NCBI GenBank assembly: GCA_025153775.1
Contig: JAOALC010000001.1
Location: 1 to 64,000 of the forward strand
Reading direction: 5' to 3'
From: SAR92 clade bacterium H231
GTDB taxonomy: Bacteria; Pseudomonadota; Gammaproteobacteria; Pseudomonadales; Porticoccaceae
DNA: 64,000 nucleotides
In this document: in pieces, positions 1-9,117 of the stretch
How the letters are laid out: each line of letters begins with the position of its first letter
Numbering within the stretch: position 1 is the first letter of the stretch
The notes under the pieces: generated by a model
What the model saw: the letters and a program-made list of their open reading frames with translations, nothing else
Database searches by the model: none
Told to the model about the DNA's origin: nothing
Program-made: the position numbers and the translations under genes

Positions 1-160
1 AGATTTTGTGAAAAAGGCGGCGTAAATTATGAATGATATCTCATCGGTTGAGTGGTACTAAACTGGGGGAAAGGTCAGTGTCGATAACGTCATCCTATTT
101 CCCGCAATCAAGCAGTCTGGAGTTCCTTGGGTTAGGATTGTTTCTTGTAGTGAAAATGAA

Positions 161-997
161 GTGGCTGACGACAATATTGCTCCCTATCTTTCTGGTTGTC
201 GTGAGGACGACGCTGCAGGGCAGGAGCGGTTCAGGCGTCGTTATCAAGAAGTGCTTAAACCTATTCATGACGAATTCAATAAGTTCCTGATACAGTGTGG
301 CGAGGCTCCATACCCGCTGGCGAACTTCGTTGAAGAGTCGCCCTACATGAATTTGTTGCTCTACCCTGAATCAGCAAAGTTTAATCGCAGTAAACCACTG
401 GACCCGAATAGGTTTCAATATTTAGAGGGATGTGTTCGGGAGGATAGTCCATTTGAAGTACCTGCCTTTGAGGTAAATTCCGAAAGCCCACTAATCTATG
501 TGAGCTTTGGTACCCTGGGGTCCAGCGATATTCAACTGATGCAACGCTTGATCGATGTACTGGGTAAGCTCCCCTACAGAGTTCTACTCAATGTAGGTGA
601 TTATATTGAGCAGTACAAAAATGTACCTAAAAACATTTATATTGCAGCCTGGTATCCACAGCCATCGGTAATACCCCATGTTGATATGGTAATACATCAC
701 GGTGGCAACAATAGTTTTACCGAATGCCTGTATTTTGGCAAGCCTGCCCTTATCATGCCCTATGTGTGGGATGGTCATGATAATGCCACGCGTGTGGAAG
801 AAACCAATCATGGGCTCAGCCTCCATCGATATAACTGGACTGATGAGCAGATGGAAAGCAGCTTACAAAGATTACTCGATGACTTAACTATTCGGGATAC
901 CCTCAAGAAAAGTTCCGAGCATATGCAACGACAGGATGGGCCCGCCAAGGCTGCTCGCATATTGACTCAAATTCTTGAGCAGAGCAGTAATACATAG
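161..997 (+). CDS. UGT/MGT-type glycosyltransferase, C-terminal part (5' end disrupted)
   Basis: Nucleotide-sugar-dependent glycosyltransferase of the UDP-glucuronosyl/macrolide (GT1) type. The acceptor cannot be deduced. The C-terminal donor-binding domain is clear: VSFGTLGSSD opens it, followed by AWYPQPSVIPHVD, HHGGNNSFTE and PYVWDGHDNATR, the classic GT1 signature. The only start in this frame is GTG 161, which has no ribosome binding site, and family homology clearly begins earlier in the same frame (VDNVILFPAIKQSGVPWVRI from about 80). A TAA at 59-61 closes that frame, and a family protein of about 400 residues should have roughly 100 more N-terminal residues. Upstream fragments appear in the other two frames, so this is either a decaying pseudogene or an assembly indel. 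Confident about the family, unsure whether it is functional. Confidence 0.6.
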   Translation: MADDNIAPYLSGCREDDAAGQERFRRRYQEVLKPIHDEFNKFLIQCGEAPYPLANFVEESPYMNLLLYPESAKFNRSKPLDPNRFQYLEGCVREDSPFEVPAFEVNSESPLIYVSFGTLGSSDIQLMQRLIDVLGKLPYRVLLNVGDYIEQYKNVPKNIYIAAWYPQPSVIPHVDMVIHHGGNNSFTECLYFGKPALIMPYVWDGHDNATRVEETNHGLSLHRYNWTDEQMESSLQRLLDDLTIRDTLKKSSEHMQRQDGPAKAARILTQILEQSSNT

Positions 998-1019
998 ACG
1001 AGTGGAAAATTAATTAGCT

Positions 1020-2018
1020 GTGAATAAGCAGGTAAGGGCAGACAGGCGTGCTCAATTTATTCAAAATAGCAGTTTTCGTGAGGCGAGAGTGGTCGCGCTG
1101 CCCTCTGACGCATCTACCCGAAGTTACTTTCGTTTGAGCGAGAGAAATCATGTTGCATTGCTTATGGATGCACCTCGCCCTGAAGAGAATATACAGGCCT
1201 TTGTTAAGATAGCACGTCATTTGCGAGCTTTAGGGTTAAGTGCTCCAGAACTGTTTGAATATAGTGAGTATGAAGGTTTTCTTATACTTGAAGATTTTGG
1301 GGATGATACCTACACGCGCCTGCTTTGCTCAGGTGCTGACGAGCAGGGTCTCTACGAACTTGCTATTGATACTCTGTGCGCTCTGCATGGCAACCCACAG
1401 GCAAGGGAAATTACATTACCAGAGTATAGCCATGGGTCATTGCTAGAAGAGGCTATGTTATTGGTCGATTGGTATCAGCCCTACATAACGGCTGGTGTAG
1501 GCAATGAGGGTGTGAAAGAACGCTATGCTGACGCCTGGATTGAAGTGCTTTCTTCATTGCCAAAGCCAACCAAGACGCTTGTACTTAGAGACTTTCACGT
1601 AGACAATTTAATGCGACTGGATGGGCGACAAGGAATATCTGCCTGCGGTTTACTGGATTTTCAAGATGCACTCATCGGTCCCAGCGCCTATGATTTGGTT
1701 TCCATTCTCGAAGATGCCCGGAGGGATCTATGTCCTGACCTGGTTTCTAAAATGCTCGATCGTTACTACGATGGCATGAAGATGGGCAAGGAGGAGGTTG
1801 CGGACTTTAATAAGTGGTATAGAGTTCTCGGCGCACAAAGGCATTGCAAGGTGCTTGGAATTTTTGTCAGGTTACTGCGCCGAGATGGCAAGGGTGCCTA
1901 TATGGAGCACCTGCCAAGAGTGCTTGAATTACTGAGAGCACAGCTGAGGCATGAAGAGCTGGCCCCGTTGAATGGGTGGTTTGAGAACGATTTCCCCGAA
2001 ATCATTGGTGTTGGATAG
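1020..2018 (+). CDS. APH-family small-molecule kinase (aminoglycoside/choline kinase-like)
   Basis: Protein-kinase-fold phosphotransferase, 332 aa, cytoplasmic. The nucleotide-binding start (SDASTRSYFRL) resembles the N-terminus of AmgK-type cell-wall sugar kinases. The catalytic loop LRDFHVDNLM (about residues 190-199) supplies the base Asp or His and the Asn, and LLDFQDA is the metal-binding DFxDA motif. Start is GTG 1020, 22 bp after the glycosyltransferase stop and in the same direction, so the two may be cotranscribed. The substrate is unknown: N-acetylmuramate/GlcNAc kinase, choline kinase and sugar kinase all fit. Aminoglycoside resistance is not implied. Confidence 0.8.
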   Translation: MNKQVRADRRAQFIQNSSFREARVVALPSDASTRSYFRLSERNHVALLMDAPRPEENIQAFVKIARHLRALGLSAPELFEYSEYEGFLILEDFGDDTYTRLLCSGADEQGLYELAIDTLCALHGNPQAREITLPEYSHGSLLEEAMLLVDWYQPYITAGVGNEGVKERYADAWIEVLSSLPKPTKTLVLRDFHVDNLMRLDGRQGISACGLLDFQDALIGPSAYDLVSILEDARRDLCPDLVSKMLDRYYDGMKMGKEEVADFNKWYRVLGAQRHCKVLGIFVRLLRRDGKGAYMEHLPRVLELLRAQLRHEELAPLNGWFENDFPEIIGVG

Positions 2019-2083
2019 TTTGGTGCAGATCAACCCCAATTAGCCGCGCGAAAGAAACCACTGGGTAATCTTCTATGCTGAAT

Positions 2084-3595
2084 TTAGACCTGACGCCCTT
2101 TTCCTGAGTAAAACCAGTCATCCGAATAGGGATACCACCAATCCTGAATCTCTGGCTTCGTATCGATCACGCCCATTTTGGTTTGACGGAACGCATCGAG
2201 TCCCTGTCGACCCATTTCTCGGCCGATACCTGACATTTTCCAGCCTCCAAAGGGCAGGGCGTCATTGTCAATAAGGGGGTTATTTACCCAGACCATACCG
2301 GCTTCCAGAATATTATAGGCTTTAAATGCTTCATCCATGCTGGATGTAAAAATAGAGGCGCCTAAGCCAAAATCTGTATGATTGGCTAAGTCTAATGCTT
2401 CCTCAAAACTACCGACCTTGCAGATAGCAGCCACAGGCCCGAATGATTCTTCGCGCATCACAGCCATATCTTTGGTGACACCGGTCAAGATAGTTGGCTC
2501 ATAGAACCAACCTTGGGTAAGATGAAGTGGAATCCTGCCACCACACTCAATGGTGGCACCATTGCTCACGGCTTCTTCGATTAAGCGAATAACTTTTTCC
2601 CGTGCAGACTCACTGACAAGTGGGCCAATCTCACTTTCTTCAAGGCCCGGGCCAATTCGCAGTTGTTTGGTCATAGCAACAAAGCGTTGAACAAATTCGT
2701 CATATATTGCTTCGTGAACAAAGAAGCGTTCAGAGGATACGCAGATCTGACCACTCAGGTGAAACGCAGACATAACGCAACCCGGGACTGCTACGTCAAG
2801 GGGGGCATGTTGCGAAATAATCATTGGATCACTGCCGCCTGCCTCAATAATAGCGGGTTTCATCTGTCGGGCGCAGCTCACAGCAATACTCCGACCTACC
2901 TCAACGCTACCGGTAAAGGCGACGGCATTAATATTTTTAGACTCAACAAGAGCTTGACCTGTTTCAGCGCCGCCAGTCACGCAGTTGACCAGCCCCGATG
3001 GGAGTATCTTAAAGTGTTCCATAAACTTAAGCGTACAGAGGGATGTTGCTTCCGAGGGTTTTACAATGCAGGCATTTCCAGCCGCTAAAGAAGCCGCCAC
3101 TGTCCAGCACATGACAATTATTGGATAGTTAAAAGGCATGATATGGGCTGACACGCCATAGGGAAAATACTTCGAAAACTGAAATGATCCAGTCTGGGTG
3201 GTGCCAGGCAACAGCCCACCTTCATCTCGCGCCATTTCTGCATAGTAGCGAAATATGGGGGCGCAGTTAGCCAGCTCTCCAATGGCTTCCGGATAAGGTT
3301 TTCCTTCCTCCAGAACCATCAATTTAGCCACCTCTGATAAATCGCCGTCCTCGATAGAGCTGGCTATTTGGTGCAGGATTCGTGCCCGGGTTTTTTCATC
3401 CTCGCGTTTCCATTTCTGTTGAGCCTCTTTCGCGCGCGAGATGACCTGTTCTACTTCTTGGGTAGAGCAGAGTGCAATAGTGCCCTCATGATTAAGATTA
3501 GCTGGGTTCAGTACCTTATGCTGATTCGGAGATTGACTAACATGATATTCATTGTCTAAAAAGATAAGACGGGAATAGGGATCAAAATTGGTCAT
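2084..3595 (-). CDS. NAD(P)-dependent aldehyde dehydrogenase
   Basis: Oxidises an aldehyde to the acid with NAD(P)+, cytoplasmic, 503 aa, full family length. Rossmann region with FTGSVEVGR near residue 220, general-base Glu in IEAGGSDP, and catalytic Cys at residue 285 within SGQICVSSERF. C-terminal PFGGWKMSGIGREMG is the usual substrate-end signature. The usual ELGG is EAGG here. It starts at ATG 3595 with an AGGAG 7 nt upstream. It lies downstream of and co-directional with two cupin genes and near a 2-oxoglutarate dioxygenase and an amine oxidase, so it may oxidise an aldehyde made by one of these. Substrate assignment within the ALDH superfamily is not possible from sequence. Confidence 0.92.
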   Translation of the reverse strand: MTNFDPYSRLIFLDNEYHVSQSPNQHKVLNPANLNHEGTIALCSTQEVEQVISRAKEAQQKWKREDEKTRARILHQIASSIEDGDLSEVAKLMVLEEGKPYPEAIGELANCAPIFRYYAEMARDEGGLLPGTTQTGSFQFSKYFPYGVSAHIMPFNYPIIVMCWTVAASLAAGNACIVKPSEATSLCTLKFMEHFKILPSGLVNCVTGGAETGQALVESKNINAVAFTGSVEVGRSIAVSCARQMKPAIIEAGGSDPMIISQHAPLDVAVPGCVMSAFHLSGQICVSSERFFVHEAIYDEFVQRFVAMTKQLRIGPGLEESEIGPLVSESAREKVIRLIEEAVSNGATIECGGRIPLHLTQGWFYEPTILTGVTKDMAVMREESFGPVAAICKVGSFEEALDLANHTDFGLGASIFTSSMDEAFKAYNILEAGMVWVNNPLIDNDALPFGGWKMSGIGREMGRQGLDAFRQTKMGVIDTKPEIQDWWYPYSDDWFYSGKGRQV

Positions 3596-3710
3596 GAGGC
3601 TGCTCCTGGTTGGTCTCGTAGCCGTCTGTATTTCTTGTAATGGTCCAATTCCGTCACAATGAGCAAGAGCGGGTGAAGTGAATTGCTAATCAATGTAATC
3701 GTTATATCCA

Positions 3711-4055
3711 TTAACGGATCATATAAATTTTGCGAACAGTCCGATGTACTCGACAGGTGCCTTTCCAGTCTTTGGGAAAGAAAGCCGCGGTATCTGGCTC
3801 AATCTCGATTATCTCACCTGACTCGTGGGTATAGGTGCAATAACCCAGCAAAAAGTGGCAAAACTCGTCGGATGTCACGTGGCAGTGCCAATATCCAGGG
3901 GTGCACACCCATATGCCGGATTCTGCTTCACCATTAGGACCCTTATGTAAAAGCACCCCAGAGGTATGCGACTGACCTTCAATCATGGTGGTTATGGGTC
4001 CCCAGTCGACCAGTTGATGGACGTCACAAGGGTTTTGTAATATCGGTGTCTTCAT
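3711..4055 (-). CDS. cupin domain protein (DUF861 / cupin_3 type)
   Basis: Small single-domain cupin, 114 aa from ATG 4055. A TTG at 4067 is possible but would overlap the preceding gene by 4 nt. The core SGIWVCTPGYWHCHV...DEFCHFLLG...IEPDTAAFFPKDWKG matches the cupin_3 fold found in ureidoglycine aminohydrolase and EutQ-like proteins (W-x-C-T-P-G-x-W and FPxxW turn motifs). It is a paralogue of the adjacent upstream gene and is read with it. Role unknown; such proteins often act on or bind small polar metabolites near catabolic genes. Confidence 0.8.
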   Translation of the reverse strand: MKTPILQNPCDVHQLVDWGPITTMIEGQSHTSGVLLHKGPNGEAESGIWVCTPGYWHCHVTSDEFCHFLLGYCTYTHESGEIIEIEPDTAAFFPKDWKGTCRVHRTVRKIYMIR

Positions 4056-4063
4056 ATTATGTC

Positions 4064-4429
4064 TCAACAGAGCATATAAACATTACGAAGGGTCTCGTAT
4101 ATCTGACACTCGCCAGTCCAACCCTGTTTAAAGTGAACTACTGTTCCTGCGGATACCTCTATAATTTCTCCCTCATCATTCCTATAGGTCGCGCGTCCCT
4201 GAATAAAATGGCAGAGTTCGTCCCTGGGTAAAGTCAGCCTCCATCTGCCGGGGGAACACACCCAGAGACCTGATTCAGAGGTACCTTCATCATTTTTCCA
4301 CAGCAAAATGCCAGAGGAGTGAGATTGCCCTTCAAGGCTGTCAGGCTGAACACCCCAATCAACCAAATTTCCGATGGTATCCGCTGGACCTAGGTGAGGG
4401 GCCGATGAGGCTGTGTTTACGATAGCCAT
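4064..4429 (-). CDS. cupin domain protein (DUF861 / cupin_3 type), paralogue
   Basis: Cytoplasmic 121-aa cupin with the same pattern as its downstream neighbour: SSGILLWKNDEG, SGLWVCSPGRWRL, DELCHFIQG, GTVVHFKQGWTG. The pair is a tandem duplication that has diverged considerably. ATG 4429 is preceded by AAGGATAAG. The gene is divergent from the dioxygenase at 4604, sharing a 174-bp intergenic region, and probably cotranscribed with the second cupin and the aldehyde dehydrogenase. No catalytic assignment is possible. Confidence 0.8.
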   Translation of the reverse strand: MAIVNTASSAPHLGPADTIGNLVDWGVQPDSLEGQSHSSGILLWKNDEGTSESGLWVCSPGRWRLTLPRDELCHFIQGRATYRNDEGEIIEVSAGTVVHFKQGWTGECQIYETLRNVYMLC

Positions 4430-4525
4430 TTGAGCTTATCCTTTCTTATCTGATCGGAAAACTGGCAACATGAAGACAGTATGTTTCGATCAGTGTCGAC
4501 AGGTGCAGAAATTTGCGTGGTTGTT

Positions 4526-4550
4526 TATATTACGACAAGTATAATATAAT
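4526..4550 (+). promoter_or_regulatory. AT-rich promoter with imperfect inverted repeat upstream of dioxygenase
   Basis: Two overlapping TATAAT -10-like hexamers (4540-4545 and 4545-4550) lie within an imperfect inverted repeat, TATTAC-GACAA-GTATAA. It resembles the inverted repeats at 7457 and 9118 (AC-N4-GT core) but has a 5-nt centre. A candidate third operator of the local TetR regulator; weak evidence. Confidence 0.3.
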
Positions 4551-4603
4551 ATAAAGATTCAGGTATTTCAACGTAATTTTTGTCGCCGAAGAGGAGATTC
4601 ATC

Positions 4604-5443
4604 ATGGCTCAGATAACGCATTTGCCGGCTAATTGCTCCATACAAGAGATTATTGAGGTTATTGAGGAACAGGGGGCTGCTATTGTAGATGATTTTGTCA
4701 GTCAGTCATGGCTGGAAAAATTCAATACATCTATAGAACCGCATATTCAGGGGTATCAGGCGATCGATCACGAGGAAGATTTTGCTAACGATTTTTTTGG
4801 GAGGCGAACTGTTCGCCTAACTGGCCTTCAACACAAAGCACCCTCTTATATCGATCTTATGACGGATGAGCGGCTCCTCGGTGTTATGGATTATTTTCTT
4901 GGGCCAAATTGTGGTCAGTTTCAGTTAAGCTCCAGTGAAATCATTCAGACACATCTTGGTGAGACGGCACAGCCGTTACATATTGATGACATACTCTGGC
5001 CGGTGAACACTTGGGCACCAGATAAACTGCTTCAGTTCAATACGCTGGTGGCTGCCACTGATTTTACTGAGGCTAATGGAGCGACACATGTCGTACCCTA
5101 CAGCCACAAGTGGGAACCGGGAAGAGAGGCCGAGCCACAGGAAATTGCCAGAGCGACCATGAGCGCTGGGAGTATCGTGCTCGTGCCAGGCAACACTTTG
5201 CATGGAGGTGGTGCTAATACTGATGGTTCGGTGCGCCGCGCAATCGTGACGTCATATTGCTTGGGCTGGTTAAGAACCTATGAGAATCACTTTTTACACA
5301 ATACGGTCGAGGAGGCGAGCCAGTGGCCCGAAAAGGCACAGCAGCTTCTGGGTTATGACCTCTACCGACATCATGATGAGAATATCAGCGGTGGTCCCTT
5401 GGGTCTTTATGAGTACGACAACCCTAAGGTGCTGTTTCAGTAG
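4604..5443 (+). CDS. phytanoyl-CoA dioxygenase family (2-oxoglutarate/Fe(II)) oxygenase
   Basis: Non-haem iron dioxygenase, 279 aa, using 2-oxoglutarate and O2 to hydroxylate or demethylate a small molecule in the cytoplasm. The facial triad is visible: H126 and D128 in PLHIDD, distal H200 in TLHGGG, with the 2-oxoglutarate-binding Arg just after (DGSVRRAI). ATG 4604 is chosen because GAGGAG lies 7 nt upstream; a TTG further out (4580) has no support. It is divergent from the cupin/aldehyde dehydrogenase genes. An alkyl or N-methyl substrate whose oxidation releases an aldehyde would fit the neighbourhood (inference). Confidence 0.88.
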   Translation: MAQITHLPANCSIQEIIEVIEEQGAAIVDDFVSQSWLEKFNTSIEPHIQGYQAIDHEEDFANDFFGRRTVRLTGLQHKAPSYIDLMTDERLLGVMDYFLGPNCGQFQLSSSEIIQTHLGETAQPLHIDDILWPVNTWAPDKLLQFNTLVAATDFTEANGATHVVPYSHKWEPGREAEPQEIARATMSAGSIVLVPGNTLHGGGANTDGSVRRAIVTSYCLGWLRTYENHFLHNTVEEASQWPEKAQQLLGYDLYRHHDENISGGPLGLYEYDNPKVLFQ

Positions 5444-5539
5444 CACCTGTTTTGATAGCTAGGCCTCCTGAAATCAGCGAGATATAAACTGGGAGAGCTT
5501 AGTCGCTATTTGAGGCGGTCTTCAGTCGTAGTTCTTTGG

Positions 5540-7018
5540 CTAAATCCAATGACCTATTATCTCTCTCGCGACAGAACGACCGCTAGCACAGGCTGCTCCT
5601 GTATGGGCGCCAGAGACATACTCCCCGGCAAGATAAAGACTTTTTTTGCCTTTTCGTTGCTCCCGAAGTACTTCTGCCATCTGGTTGATATAGCCGACCG
5701 GCATGTGGATAAGACTATCGCAACTGTGATCGACGATATCTACGACATGGGATTTTTCAAGTTGTGGGTAGAGTTGTTTAATCATCGGCCAGCAATAGTC
5801 TTCAATAGCCATATCGCTATTTTGCCATTCAGGGGTATGCTTCCGAGAGAGTGAATAGCGTACATAGGGCGGTTGATTCAGCTCAGGAACGCCAGGCATT
5901 GCTACCCAATGGTAGGTTCGGGCTTTCATAGGATCCGGATGGCCTGAAGTATAGGCACCCATAATGAGTTCTTTGGGGCCATGTTTTTCATCCAGTATCC
6001 AGTAAACAACAGGCTGCTTGGTGAAAAAACAATTATTGCTAAGGGCCTCTTGTTTTGGCGTGAGTCCCTGTACCATTGAAGCTAGGTATTTTCCCTCAAC
6101 AGCGCATACTACGACATCAGGAGTGACGCTGCGTCTTTCCAAATTTGCGGCTAGATAGTGGATGGTTCTTCGACCGTTGGAATCAGGGGGCGTGATATAG
6201 CGCACTGTGGTGCCGGTTTGTACGGGGAGAACTGAACTAAGCTTTGCAGGCAGTGTGGCAATACCACCACGGGGATAAACAAATTGTTCCTTGCTGGAAA
6301 GCCACGACAACAGTGCAATTTTAGACGTAGAGTAAGGATCCCAGCCCCATCCAGCGCAGGCAGTATCGATCTTATAATTGACAATTTCTTTGCCTGAGGC
6401 CTTGCCAAGGACTCGCTCATAGTAATCGCCCACGCTTTCATTGTCGTAAGCTGTGCCCGTTTCAAGCAGGCAGGGGTCTACCGTTGCATTGATCTCATCC
6501 ATATCTGCTTGCAATAATAAGAGTTTGTTTGATGTTTCAGGACTCAATCCAGGAATTTTACGAGTCATTTCAATATTAAAATCGCTCATGCCGCCCGGAT
6601 CATAAATACCGTGACCATTATCGAGGCCGAGACCGCTCTCTGGACTCCACACCTGATTGTAGGCTTCGCCACGAACCTGACTTTCGATGCCTAACTCTGC
6701 ACCAAGTGCGAACATTTCCCTATTGGCGTTGAATACACCTTCGGCGTGAGTAGCGCCGTGAAGGGGGCCTGTCTTTAATTCGACCATTCGGCCACCAGTG
6801 AAATTTTCCTTTTCAAAAATGGACACTTGAAATCCCGCCTTACGCAATTCCCAGGCTGCTGATAATCCGGCAATCCCAGCGCCAACAATAACCGCAGTAG
6901 GTCCTCGCCCAGCGGCAAAAAGACTGGTCGGCATTAATGCCGAAGCTAGGGTAGTAGCCCCCAGCGCTTTGATAAGCATACGTCGCTGTTGGTCTACACT
7001 AAATTTGCTCTCGCTCAT
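5540..7018 (-). CDS. Tat-exported FAD-dependent amine oxidase-type oxidoreductase
   Basis: Flavin amine oxidase/desaturase superfamily protein, 492 aa. The N-terminus QQRRMLIKALGATTLASALM is a twin-arginine signal, placing the mature protein in the periplasm. The FAD-binding Rossmann motif VIVGAGIAGLSAAWELRKAGF follows directly, with the second contact EKENFTGGRM. C-terminal YLAGEYVSGAHTGAACASGR is the FAD-tail signature. Its ATG overlaps the TGA of the cytochrome gene by 4 nt, so the two are translationally coupled; the cytochrome is the likely electron acceptor. Substrate unknown, with a primary or cyclic amine favoured by family. Confidence 0.87.
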   Translation of the reverse strand: MSESKFSVDQQRRMLIKALGATTLASALMPTSLFAAGRGPTAVIVGAGIAGLSAAWELRKAGFQVSIFEKENFTGGRMVELKTGPLHGATHAEGVFNANREMFALGAELGIESQVRGEAYNQVWSPESGLGLDNGHGIYDPGGMSDFNIEMTRKIPGLSPETSNKLLLLQADMDEINATVDPCLLETGTAYDNESVGDYYERVLGKASGKEIVNYKIDTACAGWGWDPYSTSKIALLSWLSSKEQFVYPRGGIATLPAKLSSVLPVQTGTTVRYITPPDSNGRRTIHYLAANLERRSVTPDVVVCAVEGKYLASMVQGLTPKQEALSNNCFFTKQPVVYWILDEKHGPKELIMGAYTSGHPDPMKARTYHWVAMPGVPELNQPPYVRYSLSRKHTPEWQNSDMAIEDYCWPMIKQLYPQLEKSHVVDIVDHSCDSLIHMPVGYINQMAEVLREQRKGKKSLYLAGEYVSGAHTGAACASGRSVAREIIGHWI

Positions 7019-7434
7019 TTGTTAGTCCTCGCTATACCAAATTCGATTGCCCACCATTGGCGCACGGTCTTGCAAGGTTCCGCATCTATTGTGGCGCAGC
7101 GCTGCCCACCGGGATGATTGGGTATGTTTAAAGAAAAACTTCGGACATTACCAATTTTATAAATCAAAACGTTATTCTCGGCTGAATCACCAATGGCTAG
7201 TCTTCTAAGCATTGATTCGTAGGAAATATTAGGTCTGATATAGCCTCTAGCATGGCACTTCATACACCCATTTTGCGCAAACTTGGGTGACACATTTTCC
7301 TGATAAAACGCCTTTCCTTCGGCAATAGAATTATTGGCCTCTTGTTTGTTTTCCTCTGAGCCTGTGGCCTGAAAAGAGCCGCAGAAAAGAGAAAATATCA
7401 ATAGTATTTGGGTTTGCCTGTGAATCTGTGCCAT
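7015..7434 (-). CDS. periplasmic c-type cytochrome
   Basis: 139-aa exported cytochrome c with one haem site, CMKCH, about 50 residues after the signal peptide. The C-terminal segment QRCATIDAEPCKTVRQWW resembles PSCyt-type domains. ATG 7434 is preferred because GAGGGA lies about 6 nt upstream; the signal peptide then begins MAQIHRQTQILLIFSLF. The stop overlaps the start of the FAD oxidoreductase (ATGA), indicating a dedicated redox pair: flavoenzyme to cytochrome to respiratory chain. No obvious Met axial ligand stands out. Confidence 0.85.
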   Translation of the reverse strand: MAQIHRQTQILLIFSLFCGSFQATGSEENKQEANNSIAEGKAFYQENVSPKFAQNGCMKCHARGYIRPNISYESMLRRLAIGDSAENNVLIYKIGNVRSFSLNIPNHPGGQRCATIDAEPCKTVRQWWAIEFGIARTNK

Positions 7435-7456
7435 CACTAGTCCCTCACTCATCATA

Positions 7457-7474
7457 GTATAACGAACGTATTAT
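7457..7474. promoter_or_regulatory. candidate operator (inverted repeat) upstream of cytochrome/oxidase operon
   Basis: GTATAAC-GAAC-GTATTAT: an inverted repeat with an AC-N4-GT core, lying 23 bp before the cytochrome start. It has the same architecture as 9118-9135 upstream of the TetR/MFS pair. A shared regulator is inferred. Confidence 0.4.
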
Positions 7475-7571
7475 AAAAAACTTTATGGTTTTTTGCTAAT
7501 AATATTCTTGATCTCGGATTTACCCAGTCTTACCTCGATTTGTCCCTTATTTTACCCGCAAGGCAGGGTAC

Positions 7572-8981
7572 CTATGCGGCATCCTCCAGCAAGGTAATGT
7601 TTTTCTCATGTGCTGCTCTATCCAAAGAAAACAATAACAGCGTTAGAATTGAAAGCATGAAGAAAAAGACGAGCGTAGATGCATAAAGCCAACCTAGGTT
7701 GGAGGCGACGTCGGCGCCAAGCTCAGTACCCAATGAGTCGGCAGGGAAGGCGACTAAGGTTAATATCATCCCTGCCATTGATACACCCATACCGGTTGCT
7801 ACTTTGCCCATAAAAGACTGTACGGAAAAAAGCAGGCCCTCTTCACGCCTGCCGGTATGCACAGAACGCGCGTCTACCACATCTGCCAGGACAGAACCGG
7901 TAAGTGATGAAGTAATAACAAGCAGTGTCACTTGGAAAACACCCATAACAAACATGGTGTAAAAGAGTAATTGGGTTCCAACCGCAGGAAACAGGCCGTA
8001 GAGACTCAGAAACACAGGAAGACAGTTAATGGATAACGCCACAACAGAAGTGGCAATAAGAATTGGCTTCTTGTCACGACCACGCATCAATAAAGGCAGT
8101 AAGGCAAATGCCAGCAGTGCGGAAAAAAGGTTTCCTACCAGCATCAGGCTAATCTGGTCGGAATCGAATCCCCAGTAGTACGGCTGCATGTATACCCACA
8201 GTGCGCTTGCTATACCTACAGCGCAAGCATGAAAGATGCCGGACAGAGCAATAACAGCAAAGTTTTTGTCTTTGAGTGTGACGCCTGCCTGCTTAATCAT
8301 CACAGCAACTGAGTCAACTTGAGTTGGAGGGAGGCAGAGTTTCGGAATGTATTTGCGAGTCACCTGAGTTGAGTAGCTTAGAGTAATGAAAATAAGTATT
8401 GCGGTGATAAATGCGGCGTCGATATAGCCCTCTTTGCGAAGAATACCCAGGCCATCCTGGTATTCCGGGCTATCGGCGAGCCAATAGGAATACATTGCAA
8501 TACCCATAATAGTCATAAAGAACCACATCGCCGAATAGGAAGAATTCATTAACATTGTGCGCTCTTCATAGTCTGTTGCCAGTTCGGGCAACAATGCGTT
8601 GAACGGTACCACGTGAGCGGTAAGGGAAATACGAAGAAGCACTACCATGATCAGCAAGTAGATAAAGAGGCCTGTCTGGGACAGTTCCGGTGCAGCCCAT
8701 AGTAGGTAATAACTGATACTCACTGGGACAATTGAGACGTAAAGGAATGGGTGACGACGACCCAGGCGATGATGAAGCCGATCTGACCATTGACCAATTA
8801 AGGGGTCAGACACCGCATCAAAAACCAGTGCAATCATAAGTGCGAGGCCAGCCAGTGCTGATTCTAGCCCTAGAACCTGGCTGTAATACAAAAGCAGGAA
8901 GTACGAGATACCGTTATTAATTAGACCTTGAGCTATACCAGAGGAGGCGAAAGCTAATCTGGCCCGATTATTTGATGGCAT
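7572..8981 (-). CDS. MFS transporter, GPH (MelB-like) cation symporter family
   Basis: Inner-membrane permease, 469 aa, with about 12 predicted helices. The N-terminal signature FDAVSDPLIGQWSDRLHHRLGRRHPF is diagnostic of the glycoside-pentoside-hexuronide:cation symporter family (D-x-x-x-D-P and GRR-P turn). It lies divergent from the TetR gene at 9250 with a 268-bp shared control region, a typical regulator/permease pair, and next to the cytochrome/amine oxidase operon. The substrate may not be a sugar, since marine GPH relatives often sit in non-sugar catabolic clusters. Confidence 0.88.
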   Translation of the reverse strand: MPSNNRARLAFASSGIAQGLINNGISYFLLLYYSQVLGLESALAGLALMIALVFDAVSDPLIGQWSDRLHHRLGRRHPFLYVSIVPVSISYYLLWAAPELSQTGLFIYLLIMVVLLRISLTAHVVPFNALLPELATDYEERTMLMNSSYSAMWFFMTIMGIAMYSYWLADSPEYQDGLGILRKEGYIDAAFITAILIFITLSYSTQVTRKYIPKLCLPPTQVDSVAVMIKQAGVTLKDKNFAVIALSGIFHACAVGIASALWVYMQPYYWGFDSDQISLMLVGNLFSALLAFALLPLLMRGRDKKPILIATSVVALSINCLPVFLSLYGLFPAVGTQLLFYTMFVMGVFQVTLLVITSSLTGSVLADVVDARSVHTGRREEGLLFSVQSFMGKVATGMGVSMAGMILTLVAFPADSLGTELGADVASNLGWLYASTLVFFFMLSILTLLLFSLDRAAHEKNITLLEDAA

Positions 8982-9117
8982 ATTTGAAAGACCCTTTATA
9001 AAGATAAAACTGTGTCATTGGTCAAACACTTCAAGCTGAGAAGCTTTACGATTTTTAAATACGAGATAGATACAAACATTATTCACGTTGAAGGCGCGAT
9101 TGCTGACAAATTTTATT

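Noticed and set aside
1020-2018. Aminoglycoside resistance gene
   Set aside because: APH-fold kinases are mostly metabolic; the N-terminus resembles AmgK-type kinases and there is no resistance context.
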